Below, one piece after another: positions 21,900 to 33,975 of a stretch of 64,000 bases of DNA. The notes under the pieces are model-generated. The model made no database searches. It was not told where the DNA came from and was given only the letters and a program-made list of their open reading frames with translations. Made by a program: the position numbers and the translations under genes. Within the stretch, counting starts at the first letter, position 1. Each line of letters opens with the position of its first letter. Source of the DNA: Mucidula mucida (Eukaryota; Basidiomycota; Agaricomycetes; Agaricales; Physalacriaceae); the NCBI GenBank assembly GCA_015501055.1, contig JADNYV010000002.1, positions 806,001-870,000 on the forward strand, read 5' to 3'.

Positions 21900-23150
21900 A
21901 TGCTTTTCGCCAACTTGCATGTGCTCTTCTATGTTCTCTTCTTGACACTGCTCCAGGGATGTCTTGGAGCGATCTACGACGCCGCAAGCAATCTCCCGAC
22001 AACTGTATATGACTTCGTTATTGTAGGAGGTAGGTCTCTCACGAGCTCTTCTGCGTCCTCCCACGTCTCATGTCACTACCTAATTCAGCCGGGGCGGCGG
22101 GAGCTGTTCTCGCAAACCGTCTCACAGAAGAAGAATACACGTTTTCTTTAAAGATGCGCCTTGCAATCTTCTCTGGAACCTTGTTGATCTTGTGATCACC
22201 AGTAATGCTGGGGTTGAGAATATTGCCGTTCCGTACATGGTGACTGATCTAGGAAGTACGTACGACTGGAACTTCACCACGACGCCACAATCCGGTCACA
22301 ACGGACGTCCCACGGCATTTCCAAGAGGATTCGTTCTTGGTGGTAGCACGTCTGTCAGTGAGTGCCTATTCTCATGGTGTTGTTTTGTCAGTACCCAAGA
22401 TGGCCTACAGATGCTATGATATATACTCGCGGCTCTCCGGATGACTGGAATCGCTATGTTGCATTGTCAGGTGATTCAGGATGGTCGTGGGATGCCGTTC
22501 AACCGTATATCGCAAAGGTAGTGTTCCTATTTTCGATGCACTAGTACGATATGCCGTCGAACTAGAATCCGTACTAGAACGAAAAATGGATCCCTCCTGT
22601 GGACGGGCACAATACCACAGGCGAATACGATCCTTCCATCCACAGCTCTACTGGAATAAACGCCGTCAGCCTCCCGGGATTTCCTCATCCACGAACGACC
22701 GCATCATACAGACAACACGAGAACTGCCAGACGAGTCTCCGTTAATCCTGGATATGAATCCTGGACAAGCCCAGGGAGTTGGTACGCATTTTGAAACCTC
22801 AGATTGAGTACGATGTATGAATACTCCCTTAGGTTGTTTGCAGGCCACGATCAATGACGGCGCGCGCCGTAGCTCAGCGGCCTCTTATCTTGAGCCAGAC
22901 TTTGTCGACCGACCCAACCTGCATATTTTGCTAGGAGCCTACGGGACGCGAGTCTTTCAGGCGAGCTCTGATGATGATAAAGAAGTGAAAATCAATACAG
23001 TCGAATTTCTGCAATCCTCAGGTAAGCAGTTCGCAAATCATTTGAGGTTCATTGCACCGAGGCCGCTCTTACTAGTGAACCGGTCAAAGAAGTAATACTC
23101 TCCGCGCCATAGGATCCCCCCACATCCTCCTAAATTCGGGAATCGGAGAC
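21900..23150 (+). pseudogene. GMC oxidoreductase, N-terminal half only
   Basis: This is the N-terminal part of an aryl-alcohol-oxidase-like GMC enzyme. MLFANLHVLFYVLFLTLLQG is a signal peptide. YDFVIVGG | GAAGAVLANRL is the FAD-binding dinucleotide motif, split by an intron. Next come YDWNFTTTPQSGHNGRPTAF, RGFVLGGSTSV, GSPDDWNRYVALSGDSGWSW, HSSTGINAVSLPGFPHPRT and RRSSAASYLEPDFVDRPNLH. The last recognisable exon is VKEVILSA, one lost base, then [15 protein letters not shown] at about 23150. There homology stops inside the 3' flank of the SPF45 gene. The C-terminal domain with both active-site histidines is absent. It lies inverted at 19507-20488. The region between NRLTE and SNAGVENIA is hard to splice cleanly and may contain further damage. 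Confidence 0.82.
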
Positions 23151-23173
23151 TCAAATAATAAATATACATCAGA

Positions 23174-25073
23174 CTACAGAGACTATCCAAATCAAAACGA
23201 TAGAACGTAGCCTCGGGAAAGTATCTGGCCCGGACAGTTCGTCCGTCAAAGAATCGCCCATCCAACTCCCTTACAGTCTTCCAGGCACCCGTCGGTCCAC
23301 CAAAGACAACAAAAATGCGGACGTGGTCAGCTGGGTTCGGAGGCGTTGGTTGGACCAGGTGCACTATGACACGTTCAACTGTGCCGTTCTTCGAACATTC
23401 TTCACCTAAAGAAATGTGTCACTTTGATTTGATAATTATGCCAATACAACATACCAATCTCATCCTGTAAACCAGCGTCTGCGGTATCCTCAATACCGAC
23501 CATGTTGGTGAGAACAACGACGCGACTTGGTTCACCAAAACGCTCTCGGTCTTCTCGCGCTTTGGCGTCGTCATTGTCGTTGATGATACGACCGCGAGTT
23601 GAGCCCGAAGCGACACCTTTTCCGCTTTGCCTTTCGGAGAAACTTGCTCCACCGTTAATGCATTCACGATGCCACTGGCATTTGCACCTAAGCCTTGTCC
23701 TTCCTTATGGCCCCACTTGGCCATCATACGGGCAGCGAAACCATGAGGATCAGGTCTATAAAGTGTTAGCACAAGGATAACGAAATGGACCAACGAACAT
23801 TACCTTTTCTCAACCTCTGGTTCCGCAGTCGATGCCTTGTTTGCTACGGCAGAAAGGCGCGCTGCGATTGCAGCAGCAGCCTTCGCCCTAGCATCGAAAG
23901 CAGATATGGGCGGTCCGGGGGGCGGTGGTGGCACAGATGGTGGCGCGAATGGATTATACGCCAAGGTTGGCGGTGATTCAGGGCGCACTGAAGGGATTGC
24001 CTGTTGCGCAGGAACTCTGCTGCTCATTGCAAGCCGCCTGAGGAAAGCTTCCTCGTCCGTCTCTGTCGCGGCAGACAAAGCTTGAGGTTCCGGTGGCGAT
24101 ATAGTAGGTTGTGATTGTGGCTTGGACATGGCGAGCCGTCGCAAGTAAGCTTCATCGCCAGTCAGACTTTTATCAACAGCGACGGGAGCAGCCTCGTTGG
24201 CCCGATCGTCGTATTTAACTGCGACTTTGTTGAAAAGGTAACGATTTGGTTCTTTGCAGGGGACGAACCTGCTTTTCGAGGACGATCATCGTCTGAAAAT
24301 CTTCTTCACTGTCAGTAAAATCGCTGCCGCGAGAACGTTTACGCTGCCGCTCTTTTTCGTCAGCCTCTCTGGCGCGTCGGTCAATTTTGTCCTTTTGCTT
24401 CCAGAGTTTGTACTCGTTGTAATCGTTTGGTCGCATAAGATCGTATGGTTCCGAAGGATCCCACACTTGAATCACAGGCACGTTTTTATTCTGAGGAGGT
24501 GAATTGACGAAGCAAGTGGTAATAAAAGTGTGGGCACATACCTTTTTCCCTTTCCCTTTGCCAGTTCCCGGCTTTTTCTTTTGGTTACGTTTGAAGCCGT
24601 TGACATCGTCGTCCAAGACCATGGAGGGAGGCTTGACTTTTTTGCCCCATCCTGTAGTTTCGGAAACTGGTTCTGGGGCCGATTTGGGTGGTTCAATGAG
24701 TACTGGAGGAGCGAAAACGACCGCGTTTGAGGAGACGGTGGCGCTGGATGAGGCCAAGGCGGCGCCGACAGGCAAGCGAGCTGTTTGCTTCGCTTTTTGC
24801 GGATTCCGACGAACAGGTGCAAAGGCAAGGGCAGCCGACCAGCCTTTGTATGCAATAAAGGTCGTTTCAATAAAGCACGTTTCATCATCAAGGGCACAGT
24901 AGAGGAAGAGTACCGGCTGTGGGTTTCCCGCTTAATGCTGGGTCTGTGGCAGGTGCAACCTCGTCTTGAACAGGCGCGACTTGGACGGGGGCGGGATTGG
25001 CCTGCGTTGGCTGGGCGGCTACCGTCACGACGGCAGGGCCCTTTGAAAACTTGATCCCGCCGTAAAGCGACAT
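23174..25073 (-). CDS. SPF45/RBM17-type splicing factor (G-patch and UHM-RRM)
   Basis: This is a nuclear splicing factor. It starts [12 protein letters not shown] at 25073, followed by a low-complexity N-terminus, [40 protein letters not shown] and a basic stretch. Two repeats, [11 protein letters not shown] and [11 protein letters not shown], come next. The G-patch is [20 protein letters not shown]. The C-terminal UHM-type RRM has [11 protein letters not shown] and [21 protein letters not shown] frame break in GGCAAAGCGGAAAAGGTGTC (about 23620) is repaired by one more A. Another near the 3' end would restore a TAG at 23174-23176. Its 3' end abuts the broken end of the GMC N-terminal fragment. 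It shares a 75-bp bidirectional promoter space with DDB1. Confidence 0.9.
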
Positions 25074-25148
25074 GGTGGTTCGAAAGGAGATGACAAATGA
25101 CGCTGACATCAGCAGGCGGCAGGCCCTTGGTCAGTGTCAGTCAGCACA

Positions 25149-28100
25149 ATGGCCCCGACAAGAGTCGTTTCCACTTTCCATGCATCCTCGGCCGTCGTAT
25201 GCTCTTGCAAATGTCGCCTAACAGACGCCAATACTGAGCATCTCGTCGTCGCACATCCCGATAACATCAAAGTCTATTCTGTACGAGATTCAGGCCTCGT
25301 ACTGCAATGCACGACGCGCATATGGGGACGAGTGCTCTCCATCAAGCCTGTACCCATAACTGTGTGTCAAATCCTCATTTGCTATGTGGTAATTCACATC
25401 TTGAATTTCAGGATACGAACAAATCGAATATCGTTGTCTTGCTGGACCATCCCGATCCAGAACTGCTCTTTCTTACCTTCTCTGCCGAGAACCCTTCTCT
25501 GGATCTCGCTCAATCTATATCTCTTGTTGAGGACGGTGCACCTATATCTGAATTCTATCACGGTGTTCTCGTCGATCCCAATGGAGAGCTCGCAGTCATA
25601 AGCACTTATCAAGGAAAGGTAAAAATATTGCAGCTTGCGGATGGCCTTTCGGTTCAAGAATCTGATGCACGGTAGGATTCATGCCTCGTTATACTTTCTG
25701 CGCGCTTACATGACGATCCAGATTACCAGAAATTAGTGTTTTCAGTCTTGCACTCATCCATAACACCCACCTTGCCATTCTTCATCTCAACCACAAAAGA
25801 TGTGTGGAACTCGTAGTTCGGGAGCTCTCCGCCGACGATGTATCTTCGCAGTACTCATTAATCTTCTCGCCAACCCTCATCTCCAGTAACACTTTGCCAT
25901 TTCCCCATGACGATATTCCAAAGTTGGTCTACGCTCCCGAATTCACCAAGGATGAATCTCCTGGTGGTCTCATTGTGGCAGGGGGTGTGAAGATCCTCCT
26001 TTTCGCACTCAACTCAGCTGAATCGCAGCAGAGAATAACGCGGAAGCTCAGCAAAGCAAAGGAGAAAGATAAGGATAAGAGCCGTGGCAATCGTCGTAGT
26101 ATTTCATCCGTAGTGGTTGCTGAAGCACAGAAAGACACAAAGTACAGGAGTCCCACTGCGTCTGTCCAGTGGCCGTTTCATGCTGTTAGAGCGTAAGATT
26201 CACAATCATACTTGTTCCCGGATACTCAAGCTATTCTGCAGCATGTGCTCCATTGTTGGAAAGCCACTCACCTGGTTGATAGGTGATACCTTCGGTCGAA
26301 TCTGCTTATTAGCGTTGCATCCCTCCGACCCGATCCTTACTTTAGTTGTGCTTGGTGAAGTGAGTAAGGGTCATATTGGAAGCGAACATATCATTGACCG
26401 CCCACATACGTAGACTTCCTCTGCCGAAACATTGACCTACATCACGAATCAAGTCTTCTATGTCGGCTCATCTGGGGGTGATTCAAAACTTGTAAAGATT
26501 AGTACGACCATCAAGGACGACTCGGTCGCTGTCCCACTACCAGATGGGTTCAGTACAATCACCGAGGATATGCTTAGCCAAGACCAGGACCTAGATCCAG
26601 ATGCTAGAGAAGATAAAGGACGCGTCGTCACAAGTGCTGGTTCGTTTTTAGAAGTGGTTCAAACGTTCAAGAATCTGTCCCCCATAACTGACGCTGTCCT
26701 TGTTGACTTGCCGAACTCAAGACACGTCGGTCCTTTCATTTGTTCTTTCTTCAAGCCGTTATTGAATAATATTGTATACATTCTAGAAACAACTTGTGAC
26801 ATGTTGCGGGCGCGACAACACCGGTTCATTGAATGTCATTAGGATGGGCACCGAGTTCCAGCCTAAGGCTTCCATTCCGGGTCTTTGCGATGTTGTCCAG
26901 ATGTGGCCGCTTCGTGTCAAAGTTCAAGACACGGTCCATTCACACATTGTAATGACCACCCTACGCCAGACATATGTCTTCGAACTAGGAACAGCTTCGA
27001 CAATGATTTACCAAGAACCGGACCCGGCTACAGGTTTCGCCTGTGGCACTCCTACCTTATGTGTCTCCAATTTCATGGGAAAGGCCCATGGTGAATACAA
27101 CACGGCTTCGACGTTGGTTATACAGGTTACCGCTAGTGGTGTATATCTCCTGGATCGCGACCCCACCGGTGGTTGGTCCCGAAAGGATGCGTGGAAACCA
27201 CCTACCGGCGAGGTTGTCGCAGCTAGCATCAACACGAGCATGGTTTTGCTTGCGACTTCCAATGGCGACATCACGAATTTGGTGGCTTTGGGGTTCGCAA
27301 ATGATAAACTGCATCAGCTGAGGTACATCTTAGGTTTCCGCTCACTAAAGACAATCTTTAAACGATGTACTGCAGAGATACCCGAGTCCGCTTAGCTCGT
27401 GAAATTGCGCCAGTGTATGCTTTGTTTCTTTTTCTACTAGAGCATACTTACGATGCATCTTTCCAGGCATGGACCGGCGACGCATCCTGCAACATGGCCT
27501 GACCGCATATCTTGCGTGACATGTATCCCGTTCGATGGAAAACCTTATACAAAATATGTCGCCGCTGCCTTCTGGCACACCAATCAGGTCAAGGTTTTCA
27601 CAATTTTGAAGAACGAGTTTGCATTCACATGGGAAACACCTCTTCTCGGAGCTCCAGTGAAGTCCCTGCTATTCTATAATTTCTACGGCTCCGACAACAA
27701 AGACGACCTTTTCCTTCTGGTGGGACTCGTAAATGGCACTGTGGCTTGCTTCAAGCGGCCAATACCCTCGAAGCAGAATGTCGCAAACGACATGGAGGTG
27801 GACGGCGAAGAAGCGGTTGCGGAGACCAGTCTTCCCAAAATCGTCACGATTGGTATTGGGCCAGTTAGCCTCACACCAACTGTAGTCGGCGATGGAACGA
27901 GAGCTGTGCTCGCAGCTGCTGATAAGGCGGTGATGATTTCCTGTCAAGGCAGACGTCTATCCATCTCGTTGCTTGCTGTTCAAGTCAGTTCGTCCACTCT
28001 GTCTTTGCTATCATCCTTAACATGGTGCCAGGATGTTGTAACTGCTTGCTCTCTGAATACAGAACATTATCACAACTCGATGTTGCTAGCCTCTCCAGTC

Positions 28101-29652
28101 GGCTTGACCATTGGGTCTGTCAACGCACTAACAAACATGCATATTCAAACGGTAACAAATTTGACGGATCGCCACCTTAATATGCTAATGGTTGAGCAGG
28201 TACCTATGGGTTACAGTGTACCTGAACGAATCGTTTATGCAAAGTCGCTCGGCGTGTACGGGGTGCTCTGCAAAATCACCCGACCTAACAGAATCGGTGG
28301 CTTGGACACTTGCCAGTCTTCCTTCCGTATAATTGACGATACGAAGTTTAAATGTTCGTTTCCCTTTCGAATCTCGTTCCGACTGATTGACCAATGTTAC
28401 CTAGTGCTCAGTCAATGGAACGCGAACGCGGATGAACTTATCGCGTCTATTGCGACGGTTACGCTACAAGAGTCGAACTCCACACTGTTCGCAGTTGCCC
28501 TCTATACTCTCAACGACACGGACGTTGAGGTTCACGAAGGCCGCATACTCCTTTTCTCTACTGAAGTGAGTTCTGTTGCGAAATTGGCGTTTCAGAGCCG
28601 CCAGCTGTCGCAAGTGGCCTCTGTCGCGTTGAACGGGTGCCCCTTCGCATTGTCTGTTACAGATGACGGTATGCTGGTTGCTGCCGTCAACGCTTCTGTA
28701 TGTACCATGCGTGTTTGAGTATTGGTTCTTCTCACCCGTTCGTATAGGTTCAACTGTATCGCATCAATCTCACGAAAATTGGGTCTGATGTCTCGTCGTA
28801 TTCACTCCAGAAGGTATCCGAATACACTCATTTCTACACTGTCACAAGTCTAGCATCGGTTGGTCAACGTGTCATCGTGGGCGACTGTATGCAGGCTGTG
28901 TCTGTGCTCCAAATTCAAGCAAACTCCAAGCTTGACTTGATGGCCAAAGATTTCACCCCATTGTGGCCGCTGACTGTTGAAGTCTTTGACGAAGACAATT
29001 ACATTGGGGCAAATGTGAGCCCTTTGGAATGGAGAAAATAGTCAAACTCATCAAATCTAGGACCACCACAACTTGTTTGCTTACTCGCTAGAATTCAAAG
29101 ACCCAAAACCGAAGCTGGTCTCTAAAGGGCGCTATCATATCAATGACATGGTGTCGAAGTTTGTGAAAGGTACGTTTAGCCTTGCTGTCTTTGCGTGCAA
29201 GAGGAAACGAACATTCACAGGATCTATGACGCCCGCCGACGCGTCGTCACCATTAGAAACGACCCACTTCTTCTTTACAGCCTCAGGATGCATTGGCATT
29301 ATCTCCAACGTAAAAGAGGAAGAATATGGTGAGCGTTTGGTGACACTACAGGAACAGACGGGTTTTGCTGTTCCGGGAGTAGGCGGCACAAGTCATACAA
29401 GGTTAATCGTCCTTTTTCTCCATCTTCGACTCATACTCAAGATCTTCTCGTAGGTATCGCGCACCAAGGATTTCCAACAAGACCAACGTGGACGATAAAT
29501 CGTCTGGTTTCATCGATGGCGATTACATCGAACGATTGAGTTCTCTTGTTGACGGCTCACCAGCAATTGTTGCCGAGATATCTCGGCAGAGCGCGTTCAC
29601 TCACGAGGAACTGGAGGTGGTTCTGGAGTCGCTGCAGAGCGTGCACTTGTAG
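25149..29652 (+). CDS. DDB1: DDB1-like WD40/CPSF_A protein (Cul4 ligase adaptor)
   Basis: DDB1 links substrate receptors to Cullin-4 ubiquitin ligases in DNA repair and chromatin control. The long multi-exon gene starts MAPTRVVSTFHASSAVVCSC. The MMS1-type N-terminal propeller includes LVVAHPDNIKVYSV, ISEFYHGVLVDPNGELAVIS and YQGKVKILQLADG. The middle carries LIGDTFGRICLLAL, YITNQVFYVGSSGGDSKLVK, KQLVTCCGRDNTGSLNVIR and a conserved MWPLRV. The CPSF_A C-terminal region includes YHINDMVSKFVKG and SAFTHEELEVVLESLQSVHL. The stop is at 29650-29652. DDB1 is favoured over CFT1 or SF3b130 because of its length of about 1200 residues and the QLVTC block. Intron borders checked (for example donor at about 25358, acceptor before DTNKSN) are in phase. 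Confidence 0.88.
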
Positions 29653-30678
29653 TTTCCTTAGAGGTCAAGCGCATCAAGGCAAGGCATGACTCTGAATTGT
29701 ATTTCTATGGTAGCAAAGAATGTACTTACTCTTATGAATGTATCTGTATGTGTATCCGTTGGCTCGCTGAACTGGGAGAACTATCACATTTCTCACTAGG
29801 TGGAAGATGTTCGGCCTACTTGAGTTATAGTCCCAGCTGCGCAGCATGATCATAACTTGACCAGCAACCATCATCGTGGTCAGCTCATCCGAGTGCCCAC
29901 TATATAACCATTGAAGTCGCCTCAGCTAGTCCTTGGCCTTCGAATGGGACGCGGACGATTTTATGGAACCAAGCTGCCCCTGACTCTCGCGCGAGACTGA
30001 GGCTGGACTAAGGACCTGCATCGTCGAGGCGGAGGATGGATCATCTCGTTGACGTGTTTCTGACCAACCTCGCCTTCCGTCCAGCCTTATCTCCGAGTTC
30101 CTGAGGCTTGCGGCCTCGAGCACCTTGGCGCCTTTGTAAAGTGGCGCATTTACGTTGGTAGTATACGCCAGCCATCTGTCTTCTGGATCCGTCTTTAGAA
30201 ATGGCCTTGGAATGCCGTCGTCGGTCCTTTCTTAGATGAGGTATCATCGACGCCTGGATGTTTAGAGGAGCCTGTCGCACCTTCCTTGATTTCAGTACCT
30301 CGTCTCGCCTCGTTATCAGTGTAAAGACGTCGGTCTACGACATTTTGCCGACGGTTCCATCTGCTCCCGATCGTGCTACATGCGCCGCACACCCGCCAGC
30401 GCCGCTTGGCGCCGCCTTCCAGGTTCCGGAGGCGCGTGCCAAGGCATTGCCAAGTGATTTTGATGTCGCCTGGCCTGATTTCCATCTACCCCATCAATTA
30501 TGTACTTGATAATTGCGCTGGCACCATGTGCATTCAACGCTTGCCATTCATTCACCATGTGCACCGTTATCTTTGAATGCTCGGAGCAACGGGAGTAAGA
30601 ACTCTTTTATTCAAGTGATGTGTGTGAGTTCTGCGTTTGTGCGTCTTTTCCACCTAGACCGCGACATTGTGTCCAGCG
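29653..30678. other. 1 kb intergenic stretch upstream of the peptide transporter
   Basis: No confident gene. Minus-strand frames between 29932 and 30540 have hydrophilic, basic, serine-rich composition (for example RDDPSSASTMQVLSPASVSR near 30000). They could be exons of a small unknown gene, but there is no joined model with start, stop and splice sites I trust. Confidence 0.35.
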
Positions 30679-33310
30679 ATGGCTACCGCAGCCTATGAGA
30701 CCGAGAAGAACCCCAAGGGCGACGATGTGTCTGTCCTTGGTAGCGAGAAGCAAGGCCATGAGGGGAGTTTTGATGATGACAGTATCGTTGAAGGCTCAGA
30801 GGGCGTAACTCAACGTGAATTTACGACGCTGAGGCTAGTTCCCGACAAGATCAACTTCTCTTCGTGGTTGGTGATCATTGTCGAGTTTGCAGAGAGGTGC
30901 GTACGAATGTTTATATCACCACGTCATATAATTGAGCCATGTTCAGATGGTCGTATTATGGAACCATCAATGTTCTCAACAATGTTAGTCGTGCTTCTTC
31001 TTTGGACGATTTTTAACCATATTGACTGCTGTACAGTACGTTCGTGCGCCATTGCCTCAAGGCTCTCGTGATGGCTCAGTGCCACCTGGCCCAAAACATG
31101 GTAATGGTATCGTAAGTGCTACTTTATTTTGACAGAAGAATCAGAAGTGAGCTAATTCGCCCTCTAAGGCCGGTGCTCTGAACAAAGGGCAACAAAAGTC
31201 ATTCACCGTTCGAACGGTCTGTGCATTTCGTAACAGACATTTTATTCACTAAAGCCTCGAGTAGTTCAACAGCTTTTGGTTCTATGTCACTCCCTGGATT
31301 GGTGGAATCATCGCTGATTGCTATCTCGGCCGTTATAACACGATCATGCTCTTCTCCATCGTTTGCTTGTGCGGCTTTTCTCTACCAATACCACCACTCA
31401 AGTATCTAACACTGTCCCTCAGGGCTGGGCATATCATCCTCGTCGGTTCCGCCACGCCGCCGTCCATTGCTAACCCGGATCAAGCATACGGATTGCTCTT
31501 CTTGGCTGTCATCGTAATGGGAATTGGTGGAGGAGCAATCAAGGCGAACGTCAGCCCTATGATTGCGGAACAGTACACCGGCAAGCTACGAAAAGTCACT
31601 CTACCTTCCGGCGAGGACGTCCTCATTTCACCTGCTGTTACCATCCAGAGGATATACAACTGGTCTGCGAAGCTCATATCGCGCCTAATGTAGCTCACAT
31701 ATATGTTAAGGTTCTACGCAGCCATAAATTGGGGTTCAGCCGGTGCCATATCTGCGTCCTTCTTGCCAGGGATCACGGATACTGGGCCGCATTCCTCGTC
31801 CCCACTTGTCTATTCGTCTTGGTTCCCATTGTTCTCGCTGTGGGTAGGAAGAGTACATTGTCACTCCGCCTCGGGTTCTATCCTCCTGGAGGTGAGCTGA
31901 TCCTCTGTCGTGTTCTGTGATGATCTCATGAGAGATTACAAGACTCTGAGAGTGATCACGATGTGTATTGGGGATAAATTATCGTGGAACCCCCGCCAGA
32001 CCGTCAAACAATTCCGTGCACCTGGATTCTGGGACGTCGCTAGGCCCAGTACGCATCGTCTTTTGAAATGGTGCTATCATACTCACACGCGTAGGTTCGT
32101 ATCGAGACGGTGAATTGCCCTCAAGAAGTAAGCCTTTACAAAGTCGATGGTGTTGACGCTGATCGTGTTTTCAGTCACCTGGGATGACCAATTCGTTGGC
32201 GAGGTTGTTCGCACTCTGAAAGCATGCCAAGTTTTCACTGCGCTTCCTTTCTTCTATCTCTGCTACTCGCAGATTGACGGAAACTTGGGTACAGTTGCCG
32301 CTGGCATGAAGCTTGATGTATGTATCTACATCAACAATTGACAACGAAGATCTGACTTTCCTTGCTAGGGTACTCCTAATGTACGTTGACTAGCCAATCT
32401 CTGTTGTGAATGACTGACCTTCTCGTCTTTGTTTACAGGATCTTATCCAGTAGGCCTCTACACATTTATCTGTCGCACTCGAAGTTGATCATTTTCCTCA
32501 GAAACTTGAACCCGATTGTGATTATCATCATTATCCCGATCATGGATCTCCTCGTCTACCCAGCGCTGCGCCGAAACGGTTTCAACTTTACGCCCATTAA
32601 GCGTATAACGCTGGGTTTCTTCATTGCTGGACTTGCTATGCTCTACGCCGCCATCCTGCAGAAGTTCGTTTACGAGCAGTCTCCCTGCCACGACAACTTG
32701 CCATCGGAGTGTGTCGACGAAAATGGAGACCCGAATCCCGCGCCCATCAACGTCTGGTGCGTATCGGTCTTATACCCTAAACAGTTCGATTCTGACTGCC
32801 TGACAGGATCGTGGCCGGTCCTTATATCTTGGTTGGAATGGCCGAGTAAGCTTCAGCTCGACTTCTTTCCTCCTAGTATTCTAACGAACGTGGTAGAATT
32901 TTCACATCGCTCGTCGCCAACGAATATGCCTTCACAAAGTCGCCGAAGCGTATGAAATCCACAGTGATGGCCTTTTCGCTCTTCATGCAGGCCATTTCGG
33001 CTGCTCTTAACCTTGCCCTAACAGCAGTGAATACTGAAGATGTACGTGCGCGTACAAGGAGGTCACGCAAAAAATTGATAACATTTTGTAGAAATTTACA
33101 TGGCTCTTTGGATCATTTGCTATCGTAGCATGGATCGTCGGGCTCGTCTTCTTCTTCTACTTCCGCGACCTGGATAAGCAAGAGGCTGCACTGAACGTGA
33201 TCGGTACAGGTTCTCGAAAAGGTTTCGCAAACGAAACTGCCGACGTTACCACAGCCGTCCACCACCACGGTGAGGAGAAGCTGGGCAAGGCTGCAGGTCC
33301 CATTGTATAA
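30679..33310 (+). CDS. PTR2: PTR2/POT-family proton-coupled peptide transporter
   Basis: This is a plasma membrane di/tripeptide:H+ symporter of the major facilitator superfamily. It starts MATAAYETEKNPKGDDVS at 30679. Exons give INFSSWLVIIVEFAER | SYYGTINVFNN, the POT signature region, and FWFYVTPWIGGIIADCYLGR. Next are LFLAVIVMGIGGGAIKANVS with PMIAEQYTG, FYAAINWGSAGAISASFL, RNGFNFTPIKRITLGFFIAG, LVANEYAFTKSPKRMKSTVM and a last membrane segment FTWLFGSFAIVAWIVGLVFF. The tail ends KLGKAAGPIV at 33310. Near 31762 the frame breaks: TTCTTGCCAGG lacks one G compared with the frame that continues ARDHGYWAAFLVPTCLFVL. That is a likely homopolymer loss. About twelve hydrophobic segments are present. 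Confidence 0.92.
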
Positions 33311-33975
33311 GCAGATTACCATCATGAACAGTACGCTTCGTGTATACATTATTTGATGACTACAATTAAGTAACGCCACACACTTCTAGCGTGAACCAAT
33401 GTGCTGCAACATGAGCGGATCGAAGATTGCAATCGTCTTGGATAAATATGAGTTGCTATAATCTAACTTCAGAACTGCAATACACAGTGGCATTGTATAT
33501 ACGCATACGCACAGATGACTGATAAGTAGAGCATTAAGCGGAAGCAGTCAACAAAACACATATGAATACAGAGATTCCAGAATTAGGAGCTGAAAGTAGA
33601 AAATATCGACATAAAGGGGAAGGTATCATTTTTACCGCATGTAATAGCAATGTCCAGGGCAACGAGACGTCGTATATGTATGGTAGACAGTGCACAACAC
33701 GCTTAGTAAGACCCTCTAGGTGCCCCATTTTGAGCTAGACCGTTGGGATCATCCAGACTTCGATGAGCTTGCAAGTCACGCAGGACAGACGGATCGACTA
33801 GTTTACGATCAAGACAAGATCATTGCGCAGACAATATCACATACCAGGAAGGACGCTTTTACGACGAACATGGGGACTTGCAGTCTGGCCGGGCTGTGTT
33901 AGCTCAGTGGTTCCAACATCGTAGGTGCGCTGAATCACATAGTAAGACATTGTTGCCACGCTGCGCGCTCTTAGA
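33311..33975. other. convergent intergenic stretch
   Basis: This lies between the PTR2 and PP2A subunit stop codons and holds 3' UTRs. Short ORFs have no family resemblance. A tRNA A-box look-alike at about 33897 lacks the rest of a tRNA. Confidence 0.5.

Noticed and set aside
33890..33950. tRNA-like A box (TTAGCTCAGTGGTT)
   Set aside because: The A box is close to consensus, but there is no pairing acceptor stem and no GGTTCGA-type B box within 100 bases.
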